Positions 54,721-64,000 of a stretch of 64,000 nucleotides of DNA are shown one piece after another. This DNA is from Rugalucina vietnamica (lineage: Eukaryota > Mollusca > Bivalvia > Lucinida > Lucinidae). The number at the start of each line of letters is the position of its first letter. Position 1 is the stretch's first letter. A program made the position numbers and the translations under genes. The stretch lies in NCBI GenBank assembly GCA_964017185.1, contig OZ024872.1, positions 46,400,188-46,464,187 of the forward strand, given 5' to 3'. The notes beneath the pieces were generated by a model, which had not been told where the DNA came from, did no database searches, and was given only the letters and a program-made list of their open reading frames with translations.

Positions 54721-55859
54721 GAAGATCGAACTCTAATAAAGCACCAGGTTTTGAACAATAGGACAATGAAGGTCATTTACAAAAACTTGTCAATGCTGTA
54801 ACATGGCCGTCAATTATTGTCACATCTAACGGATTTAGAAATAACACGTGTGAAAATGTGAAAGTTTTGAAGGCCCCTTTGCATGCACGATTTCTTGAGA
54901 ATATAACGTTGCCATGACACCCTCCCTGAACACTTTCAGGAGCAGAATGAACAAACATTGGAGCAGACACCCGTATAAGTTCACTGCTCCGTGCTATGAG
55001 CCCGGCCAAACTACCGGACTTACATGGAACACACATCAAAATGCGCCTGAAGAAGTCAGATGCCTTACATTGGTGTCTACGTCAGTAAGAAATCGGTAAG
55101 AAATATTATCAATTTGCCCAATTATATTAGTGTTCACTGTTTTGGCGGTCACAAAATAATTTACTCATGCGCATATAAGTAATAGTGAAATTCAAACTCA
55201 TCAGTTTTATATTAAATGTGACTATTTGATTTAATTTCCTCTCTGTACAATTGTTTTAGTGAATGAAATGTCTTAAGTGAAACAATAAAATAGTAGTTTA
55301 TATCGACTAAATTAAAAATGAAAGTAATGTTATTTACTTAAAAGGAAAAATAATAAATATGGCATATATCTCAGATCCTATTGCTTTTATATATGTCATT
55401 GAAATCCGTCAGAAAAGTAACCTCTGAGTAAGGGTAATGTTTCTTGGGTTTATACATTGATTTAGCCCTCATATGGTTAGTTGAGAGATGAAACATAAAC
55501 CTAAATCTGGATAGTCGCAGAACACATTGTACTAACTTTTCATTAAAATATTATTTCTATACAATAAAATAAGGCCTCAGCGGAAAGATAAAAAGACATT
55601 TTTATATGATAATCTGAATTCCGAAGTTAACTAGATTCCCAAACTGTTTTGTTGAGTATACGTAAACATTCAGACAAACATTATTGCAGCGTAGTGAACG
55701 AACTGGTACGCTCAATTGCTAATTCATCATCAACGTTACAGTCCAGAAAATGTATGAAGTGGTTTTCTGTCCAGCCATTTATTTACACTGGTCGACGTCT
55801 GACCCATTTCGAAGCCATTTATCAATGAGTTGCGTCACGAAAAAAACCTACAACTACAA

Positions 55860-55985
55860 GCCAAGTTCTGCTTGCGGGTGTGTCAGGTGGTTTTCCCCGG
55901 GTACTCCGGTTTTCGCCCCACCTACCGATTGATCCGTCTCGATATGAGTGAAAAAGCTTGAAAGGGACGTAAAACTGAATAAAAA
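55860..55985 (+). mobile_element. SINE 3' fragment
   Basis: Contains GGTTTTCCCCGGGTACTCCG, CCCCACCTACCGATTG and the tail GAAAGGGACGTAAAACTGAA with an A-rich end. It matches the minus-strand SINE at 60207-60440 over about 90 bp. The GGGTACTCCGG core is typical of a conserved domain in molluscan SINEs. Confidence 0.75.
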
Positions 55986-56370
55986 AAACAAAACAAAAAA
56001 CCCTACAATTGCGAATATCTAGCTGTTTTCCTATTATTCGTTTGGGATTATCTGGAGTCTTTCATAGCTACTGTGGCTAGGTGTAATTGTACACTTCATA
56101 ATTAACCCATATTTGACGAATGGATTCTCACATCGTTACTAAATGGGTGAGTCCACTTTCATTTTTAGGGGTGTTAGGAGTGATTTTTATGTCTTCTCTC
56201 ATTTATCGATGAAATTTTTCTGTGCAAACAGAATAGCCCCAGATGGGACGCCGCGTTCTGCGGCGTCACATCTGGGACTATGATGTTTGCCTATGTCCCA
56301 CAAAAGGGACGCCTTCTCTTGAACTTCTAATTTTCAAAATATTTGGCTCCTTTTAGATAATATTAGTCTT

Positions 56371-56537
56371 TGCTCATCGTTCCAATGTAACGCTTCTAAT
56401 GCGGTTCTAATTGTTTTTCGTTTTGTGCTGTTTGCACCTTATGCACGTTTGATATATTAAGGTAAGTTCAATTTTGGGATTGGGAGTTTCTTTCTGATAG
56501 CGACATTTCCTAATCATTGCCTACTTTTACCTTTTTA
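56371..56537 (+). mobile_element. LINE-T tail within S3
   Basis: Counterpart of 36302-36483. Ends at CATTGCCTACTTTTACC. Confidence 0.7.
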
Positions 56538-56802
56538 TATAAAATATCCATTAAAAAGCTGTATAATAACAGTAGATCACTTTGACCCCATATTTCCAAT
56601 CAGAAGGGTCACTGATCAGGATTTAGTAGTCGAACGCAGTATAGCCAATCCTTTTTGTCATTAATATGTTTACTGAAATCACTGTTTTATGTTAATTTCC
56701 TGCGGCAGAAGCAGGACATAAAAAAGTAACAAAATGCGCTTCTTGTAAAACTAGAATGGCCATCTATCCATATCAATCCAAGTAATTCTGGTACCGTTGT
56801 AA

Positions 56803-58556
56803 CCCCAGCAAACAGAAAACGTTTTGACAACATTACGGTTTGGTTGTATAAAGGTTTGGCTAAACCTAACGTTGGGAAAATGTTACTGAAACGTTTTGAA
56901 ATGGTTGTGAATTGGCAATGCAAGTATCAACCATTAGCAAACGTTATGAAAACGTTTTTGTTAACATAACAAATTCCGCTTTTCTGTGAATGGCATTTGT
57001 CATAAACAGAACCATTTGTTGATTAGTATACAGCTGCCAGTTATTTCAAAGCTTTTGTTTCTAATATAATAAGCTCGACAACAAAACGTTTCCAGAACGT
57101 TTTACAAACGTCTGCAACAACATTTATAATGACTGTAAATTTACCGCAGCTTCGTATTATTTTATTTCCTTCACAGGGTATATTTAATTAAAAAGTTGCG
57201 TTAGGAATGGAAAGCGTATTACAGGCGATTTTCTTTTGCATTTTTTTGTCTGTTGGTGCATGCATTTTGCGACAATCCATTCAATCTTTTTTGTTCGAAA
57301 CAAAATCCTTTAGCTTCGCACCACGTGGTTCCTTTGTTCTCGGCCATTTGAATATGCAACAAAAGGAAACGGCGTGACAGAGTATAAGTATCAGTTTTAT
57401 TTATTATTTTGCTCTAAATGATGTTGCAAATAATCGTCAATACATGTTTCTCACATTTTATTGATCATCTAAAATTAAAGTATTGAAACAATGCGCTCTC
57501 TTTCGAATACTGTGATTGTTATATGTTTTCGCGACCACGGTTTTGTTTTTGTTTTTGCATCCTATGAAAAGTCTTTATACTTGACACATGTGCATATTTG
57601 GCTTCTTCGTATACGTATATGATTAGCTCAGCATATATGTCTGGATTTCTGATAATCCAGCTTCCATTTATGTAGAAAAATCTAGGAAATACTTTCGTTT
57701 AATCAAAACGTTGTGAAAATGTTCTCTAAACGTTATTACTTAAAAATGTTGTGCAAACGTTTTTTGAACGTTGTGCAGTAGAAACATTACTTATATGTTT
57801 TTATGTTTATTTCAGTTAGCCATGGCATGAGTGGATGTTTGACATGGAAAGACCTTCACTTGGGAATATCATTGCTGTCGTTGATGTTCATAGATATATC
57901 AAATAAAATGACAGAGCATCATAATTAGTCGATGTTGTTTTATAAAGTTCTGGTTTAAATGTTTCCATGCGTCCTACTGAGAGATAAACTGTACCTTCAC
58001 TGACTGGGTTGTGCTTTAAGAAGTTTCTTTTCCGTCAGCTCACACATATTGTAAAGGTTAGTGCACTTTGTATGTTGTGTGAATTTGTCGATCCTCATGC
58101 AGGTTTGTTTGGGAGAGGTGGCCTATTATACGCGATCCTCATGACAACAAACTTGAAGAGGTGGTACATATTCCACGGCTGAGAAGTTGTATGACAGTTG
58201 CAGTAATGTGTTTGCTGTGTTTGAAAAATTAAACATTACCTATACGTTTTGGAAACATTTAAAACCAATCCATATAATCCCACAAGTTTAAGTGGCTGCT
58301 AGGAAAGGTTATAAAAATGTTCTAGAAACGTTATAGAAAGGTTGCATTTGCGTTTTGTAAAGGTTGCAAGAAGGTTGTATAAAGGCTTTGGCAACGTTGT
58401 AGAAAGGTTTTCTGCAACGTTGAACGAAAACGTTTTGAAAACATTAGGAAAACTTTCCTAGAAAACTCTCCTAAACGTAAAATCAAAACGTTTTCACAAC
58501 CAAAATAAAACGTTTCGCCAACGTTTATACAACGTTGTTTTGTTAGCTGGGACCGG
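56803..58556. mobile_element. 1.75-kb element with CCCAGC ends and many AACGTT motifs
   Basis: The left end CCCCAGCAAACAG and right end TTGTTAGCTGGGACC are inverted. Sub-terminal regions are crowded with the palindromic hexamer AACGTT (about nineteen by eye), mostly within AAACGTTTTG and CAACGTT. The central part has none in long stretches. No transposase frame. Many terminal copies of a short palindrome suggest transposase-binding sites of a non-autonomous DNA transposon. Confidence 0.65.
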
Positions 58557-59153
58557 CGTTACTTTTAATTTTTGCCATAAGATTCTAGATCAGCTGGCTA
58601 GCCTTCACTCCGATCCACTTCGGTACCTCGTCCCACTTTCGCTAGACGGCTTAGCTTAGGTTGCCTTTAAACTATGGTCGAACACATTATGGATTTTGTT
58701 AGCAAACTTTAGTTGCTTTATTTGGCGATGCTTGTAAAAGAAATGTATATGTATATGCACCAGAGGTAATTATCTACAGCTGACACTAATCATGCATTCT
58801 GAAACTACACGGAAACAGAAAATATCGACTTTTTTATTTCTACTTTCAGTTTGATGTGTTCTATTTATAGACATGTGTGTAGTGTTTTCTTTTTGAAATA
58901 TGACATATATAAACAACCCCAAGCATTCGTTGCAGTGGAATGGTCGGTTCTCAAGCCACATATGTTGAAAGAGACCTAACTTAACACAGTATTTTCTTTC
59001 TTTGCTGTTCTTGTTGATTTTTGACTTTCAACTAACTGTTCAATGTAAGCCGTTCCCGTCGGTGTGGAGTATAACGAAACACCGATGTGAATATCCCGTC
59101 TAATAAGATTCTTCCTGTGTTATTTTCGAGAAACAAAATATCAAATACTATAA

Positions 59154-59184
<31 letters not shown>

Positions 59185-59186
59185 AC
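59154..59186. repeat. C17 homopolymer followed by (AC)8
   Basis: Seventeen C, then eight AC units. The surrounding 58557-60206 holds no gene. Confidence 0.9.
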
Positions 59187-59330
59187 AATATGGCCTGAAA
59201 GTCATTGCAAAATGCTCGTTTGCGTATATTTTGTGTTTATTTTCGTAAGTACAAGCAGTTTCCGTAGATATCGGCCGAATAGGCTTGGGACGAACTTTTT
59301 TTTTTTTTTTATCAAATTCGGATACAGTAA

Positions 59331-59552
59331 ATTATCCAGTTCCGGGTCACTTTTTTTTCGAAGTGGTTTCCAGATAAATGCTAAGAGCAAATTAGGTTTC
59401 GATCTTACCATTAGAAAGTATAATCCTTCTTCTAAATAATGAACTTCAATCTGATTAATTATGAATATTCTGTATGCCACACGATGGCTTTGAAGCAGAC
59501 CACCAATTTATCCAGTTCCGAATCATTTGTCCAGTTCCGAATCACTTGCGAT
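59331..59552 (+). repeat. Scattered TCCAGTTCCG motif
   Basis: TTATCCAGTTCCGGGTCAC at 59331, TTATCCAGTTCCGAATCAT at 59508 and GTCCAGTTCCGAATCACTTG at 59530. The last two are a 22-bp tandem pair. Confidence 0.6.
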
Positions 59553-60206
59553 AATTTTTAAACAAGAAACTCACTGGCGCTATTGCGTTATAATTTTGAT
59601 TTTGTAGCTTCATTACTTTTCTATAAAACAAGACTTACACACAGTTTACCATTTCAGATGGTAAAAGTGTCCAAAAACTGTGTACATGTATACGACGTAT
59701 AACTTACGTTCTGGATATTGGCGTCAAGTCGATAATGGCGTAACTCGTTCCAGATTTTTGAAGTGAAGTGCTGGTAATCATGGGCTGTGCATTGGTTATT
59801 TTCATTTTTGTTTGTCTGTTTGTTTGTTTGTTTTGTTGTTGATGTTTTAGGAGTTTAACTTTCACCTGTTTGATTAACATTGAATTTAAAACACAGCTTT
59901 AATGTTGCACAAACAGGGATATCTAACAGGAGTATCTCAACTAGACTAGAAGTCCAGACAGCATGTTTTGTTCGTGATGCAGATCGACTGCACAAAGAAT
60001 TACCTGCGTAAGGAAACGATCATTTGATTTTTATTAGGGGGGGGGGGGCTGTAAGATTTTTTGAATAAAATAAAAAGAGGATCCAATTTTGGCCGAAAAA
60101 GCATATCTAGGACAGAGTAAATTCTATTTTACTATTTTACGTATTGTAATATACACCAATTAAAAGACAGGACCGCGTCGTGATAGAAAAATAATATCCA
60201 GGGACT

Positions 60207-60440
60207 CATTTTTTTTATTCAGTTTAACGTCCCTTTCATGATTATTTCAGCTCATATGAGACGCGCCAATCAGTAGGTGGGACGAAAACGGGAGAACCCC
60301 GAGAAAAACAAAACTATCTGACACATTCTCAAGGAGAACTTGGTTTGTCTCACATGGCCAAAGCGGGGTTCGAACCCACACCAGACACACCGGTGAGAAC
60401 TTTGGGCACAAGTCCCATAGAATGGGAGGTGGGGGGGGGG
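60207..60440 (-). mobile_element. tRNA-derived SINE
   Basis: On the minus strand, a B-box GGTTCGAACCC (60370 region) follows a weak A-box. Next come a body with GGGTTCTCCCGTTTTCG and CCCACCTACTGATTGGC, and a 3' end GAAAGGGACGTTAAACTGAA plus A-run. The flanks 60147-60190 and 60445-60490 are nearly identical (CACCAATTAAAAGA, GGACCGCGTCGTGA), a duplication of about 40 bp around it. Confidence 0.8.
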
Positions 60441-60500
60441 AGGTAATATACACCAATTAAAAGAAAGGACCGCGTCGTGAGAGAAAAACCAGAGGACCGT

Positions 60501-60523
60501 NNNNNNNNNNNNNNNNNNNNNNN
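60501..60523. other. Assembly gap (23 N)
   Basis: Run of 23 undetermined bases next to the duplicated SINE flank, probably an unresolved repeat junction. Confidence 0.99.
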
Positions 60524-60924
60524 TTCCATTAACATTAATGAGTCAATATATTTTTTCGTAACCAAATCCTGTCCGGGTACGTTTTTTCTGAAAACCGTTT
60601 ACTTCTGGTAAATGTTTTATGCTTGGAATGTGGTGTGAATCGAGGTGAGTATGGGTCAGCCAAAACAAAATCGTTAAAGTGCTAGCAAACATAAAAAATT
60701 GTTACTCAAAGTGTCTAAAATGGCATATTTTCGTTGTCTGCAAAATGATTTTTTTTATATCTGTCTCTGATTCAATGATTTTTTTGCTAAGGTGGTTGTT
60801 CTAAATACTACTCCATCTTTATTCAATCATTCATGCACGACATAATACATTTTGATAGCAAGTATCCATGGTTTTAATACTAAATTTACGTGTTCAAACT
60901 TTGTACCTAGCATTTTGTCCCTGA

Positions 60925-61346
60925 TGTAACAATTTATCTAAAAATACCAAGTACAAAGTGACTCCCCTTGGTAAAGGTGGAACATCTATCTACATTTTGA
61001 AGGGCTACATTGAAATTAAATATGGCTGACTGCCATGATGACACATCTATAGAGTAGATCTGAAAAAATAATAATTACAACTTTCAGGTGAGTGAGTATA
61101 TTTGTAATAGTTCCCTGATGTAACAGCCTCTACTGGTTATTTGTTTCAAGAGACAATATGTAGGTACTATTCATAAAACGTGTTTAGTGGTTGTGTAAAC
61201 ATTTCACCATAACAATGAACACACAAGTATATTGGAAGCAATTTGCAGGTGATTTATCTAAAATATGTCCCTGATGTAACGGTCCGTGATGTAACGGTGA
61301 AAAGTGTTACATCAGGGACAGAAATCGTTACATCAGGGACAATATT
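60925..61346. repeat. GTCCCTGATGTAAC motif cluster with hairpin
   Basis: The motif occurs forward at about 60926, 61113 and 61266, with a variant at about 61285, and reversed (GTTACATCAGGGAC) at about 61307 and 61329. The last four form a compact hairpin. This may be the termini of a small inverted-repeat element. Confidence 0.65.
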
Positions 61347-61627
61347 TCGAGGAAAGGATATTTATTTCTTATATGCTTTGATTTTATGAGTTTCATTGTA
61401 TAACACAGAGCAACACAGCAATTCCAATACAGCCAGAAAGTCTGCAGACTTTATAAAGGGTCACTGATGAGGATTCAGTAAACAAAATTGCACAATACGG
61501 TCAATACTACCTGCATTTGAACGTTTTTGCTTCTTCCAAATATCAAACTTTTATAGTTTATACAATTTCAACAAATAGATGTCAAATATGTCTGTTTATC
61601 AAACACACGTTACATCAAGTAATATAT

Positions 61628-62690
61628 AGGGTAATTTTGGGGGAATATGGACCGCTTAAGCACAAAACGAATCAGTTCAACCACAGGCTATTTACGTTAT
61701 TATTGTATACCGTGTCTATTTTGAGGCAGGCATCTGTAAACCATATAAAATTTACATCATTTTGTATGCTAGTTTTTGTTGCGTATTACGATAAACACAC
61801 CCACTGGGTGGTCCAAATTACCCCAAACATTTGAGGTAATATGGACCACTCTACTGGGGTAATATGGACCACAACTTTAAAATGCTGACGATGTCAACAT
61901 ATAAATTAGGAAAACAAAATTTAAACTTCTATTTAAAAGTCTATTTAGCATAAAATAAACATAGATGTTCACGAAACAAATTCACTGGAAAAATATTTCG
62001 CATCAAAATTCAAAACACCTTGACAAACTTACAAAACGGACATTCGCAAAAATGTCACAGATTTCAAAACATGTACATTTTGCTTATAAACTTCACTTGT
62101 AAAACAATCTATTTTCAAAGATAGCTTAAAATATATCACCCAAGTGCAAAAGTTAAAGTTCTAAAGACATGTGGTATCAAATGTTCAGTGTATTACTTTC
62201 AGAAAGAGTTTGAGACAAAATTCTCAGATGGTCCATATTACCCCAAAAGGAATTTACATTGGGAAATTGATGGTCCATATTACCCCAGACACGACGGTTA
62301 TGTCAATGGAGAAATTTTCCAACACTGAAAAATAGCTCATGGAAATGACCATTTGTATCATCTTCTAAAAATGGTTTATTAGGTTGATTTTAAGTGAAAC
62401 TTGGTTCTATATAAATATCATTAATCTTTTTATTTGTTCTTAAGTGTAAATTTAAACATTTTAAGGGCAAGATTTTCACAGGCTGTTTTATTTGGGTTCA
62501 TTAATTTAACCTTTCCGAAAACACCAGCTTAGGTATGAATGTAAAAATGATTTCGATAATTTAGGATGGATAGCCAGGGAATAACAAAATGTTATTACTT
62601 TTTGTCAAACATGAGTCTTGAGTAAAATATTTGAAGAAAACACAAGGTGGCCAATATTCCCCAATTGTCCATATTACCCCAAATTACCCT
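61628..62690. mobile_element. 1.06-kb TIR element with ATATGGACC repeats
   Basis: Left end AGGGTAATTTTGGGGGAATA and TGGACC; right end reversed AGGGTAATTTGGGGTAATAT and GGAC. The same block (GGGGTAATATGGACCA) recurs inside at about 61833 and 61857 and inverted at about 62227 and 62267. Terminal and sub-terminal copies of one motif suggest transposase-binding sites. The frame at 61517-61834 is not protein-like. Confidence 0.75.
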
Positions 62691-62990
62691 GTTATTACAT
62701 TAAGGAAATAATTGAACATTCATCAAAAAGCTGATTTTTCTAGTAAAAAACAAGAGAACAAAATATACGTTAAGCCAGTAAAAAGAAACTTTCAGCATAA
62801 TAACCTGTACATTTATGCCTTTGTCTTTTCGGTTCAAACTGTCTGCAAATTTCAACATTGTCTTTGTATCCAACAAACCGCACTTCCTTTGTCCAAAATA
62901 TGGAATGATTCAGTTTTATTTGGGTTTCGGAAGATTCTCAAAATCAGCGGTATTTTTTCACATTTGAACATTTGAAAATTAATTTAGGTC

Positions 62991-64000
62991 ATTTAAAAAA
63001 ATGGAGCATGGATGTGTGCATACAAAATTCATTACCACTGAACTTGGTCACATTTTAAAGCTTTGACATTGCCCTTTCATCATATGGTAAGATATACAAG
63101 ATATTTAATTTGCATATTCATGAATTTTAATGAAAATATAAAAAAAAATGACATAAAAATCATGAAAAGTCAATAAATAAACTAATTTGAGGTCGAAACT
63201 ATAATTGTGGCACTTTGTAATTTAACCAGTAATAGCATATGACAAATGTATTGATGTCATGTGCCTAAATGAAAATTATCTCATTTGCATATTCATGAAT
63301 ACTAATAAAATATAGAAAATTAAAGAAAAACGGAGATTAACTAAAGCCATTGCAAGTTTTGGATGGGTTATAAGATCTATCTTGTATCCTTGAAACCAAT
63401 TTTCATGGCTGCCAGTGTGGTCAGAGGGACATAAAATATTGTCCTCAACAATGAACACATTTGCATGATGTAAAAAAATTATATAGTTTCCACATCCACC
63501 CCTTGTGTGATCCTAAAGAATAGGGTGTACTCGTAAAAGTATTCATATACAAACAATAGCATGCTCTAGAATATTATAATTGGTCATATAATGATGCATG
63601 GACTTAGCAATTTAACCTTAATACCTATTATTCAAATCATTGATTTTGCTTATTCATGAAAAAAATAAAACACACAAGAAATCGGAGAAAAATCTTAGAT
63701 GAAATAGGGGGTATACGTACAAAATCACTAAAAGCAGAGCTGTTACAAACCCAGGATGCTAAAAGAACTATCAAATAAATGCTATGGCTATGTATTCTGA
63801 CTCTTATGTCTCATATATAAGCATGATCTTATTTTCAATTTCATGAAGTTTAATGGAAACTTCATAAATAGGAATGAAAATGTGAAAAATTTAACAGGCA
63901 AACATAAAAATGATGCTTTTCTCAGCAAGCAAAAGCCCTAACATGCTAAAAATGGCATTAAACGGTTGCTAGGGCAATATTATACCATCCTGTACTACAA
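62991..64000. repeat. Possible ~180-bp degenerate tandem repeat
   Basis: The motif TTTGCATATTCATGAATTTT, or a close variant, recurs at about 63108, 63289, 63645 and 63833, with spacing near 180 or 360 bp. Other landmarks (GACA..GTATTGATGTCATG, CGGAGA.TAA) follow the same rhythm. Divergence is high, so the array call is tentative. No gene seen. Confidence 0.4.

Larger units (their letters stand above)
53765..56580 (+). repeat. Segmental repeat, copy S3
   Basis: Diverged counterpart of 33896-36530, collinear except for insertions. About 54141-54720 (including a LINE-T copy) and 55860-55985 (a SINE fragment) are present only here, and parts of S2 (about 34640-35190) are missing. Shared segments include TGCATGCACGATTTCTTG (54883), ACAATTGTTTTAGTGAATGA (55246) and GTGATTTTCTGTCCAGC-like sequence at 55760. 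Confidence 0.8.

Noticed and set aside
54773..55039. 88-residue minus frame in S3
   Set aside because: Not preserved in S2 and overlaps another frame on the opposite strand; no motif.
59202..59480. Opposed 92- and 75-codon frames
   Set aside because: Overlapping frames on both strands around poly-T tracts, with no motif on either strand.

Overview
This window is eukaryotic (animal) DNA: AT-rich, spliced and repeat-dense, with no bacterial-style operons. Repeats that I associate with molluscan genomes point to a marine invertebrate, most likely a bivalve or other mollusc: SINE tails with an 'AAAGGGACGTTAAACTG' end, a 'GAGCCGC...GAGAAAACC' palindromic MITE, a 'GGGCCCAGTTGTTCAAA' MITE and a 'CCCAGCAAACA' element. 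The organism call is an inference.

One complete cellular gene is recognisable. It is a ten-exon gene on the + strand (start codon 9826, stop 24301-24303) encoding a 298-residue 3-hydroxyanthranilate 3,4-dioxygenase (HAAO). This is the kynurenine-pathway enzyme whose product leads to quinolinate and NAD+. All nine introns have GT-AG borders, the joined frame is open, and the metal ligands (His51, Glu57, His95) and substrate residues (Arg47, Arg99, Glu109) are present.

Layout. 1-3797: two fused, decayed non-LTR retrotransposon (LINE) copies on the minus strand. 3798-9018: non-coding DNA with a retroposed insert flanked by an 18-bp duplication, and a 3.8-kb element bounded by inverted G-tract ends that carries a 0.93-kb LINE-tail copy. 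9040-9690: fragments of a second LINE family beside HAAO exon 1. 9826-24400: HAAO, whose introns hold at least nine repeats, including 45-bp and 40-bp minisatellites that run up to the 3' splice sites of introns 4 and 7, and a LINE-in-LINE nest in intron 6. 24400-41330: MITEs, palindromes, tRNA-like relics and segmental repeats. 41755-49226: a 7.5-kb foldback-like structure whose arms mirror each other and appear built from ~0.75-kb units. 49226-50930: a direct duplication. 51180-52440: a broken gene for a DUF3504/Crypton-type tyrosine-recombinase-like protein. 53765-56580: a diverged second copy of 33896-36530. 56803-58556: an AACGTT-rich element. 58557-64000: SINEs, a 23-N assembly gap, a 1.06-kb inverted-repeat element and a possible ~180-bp degenerate tandem repeat.

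The candidates most worth following are the tandemly multiplied 3' splice site in HAAO intron 7 (twelve acceptor-like units upstream of the real one) and the mirrored array at 41.8-49.2 kb.
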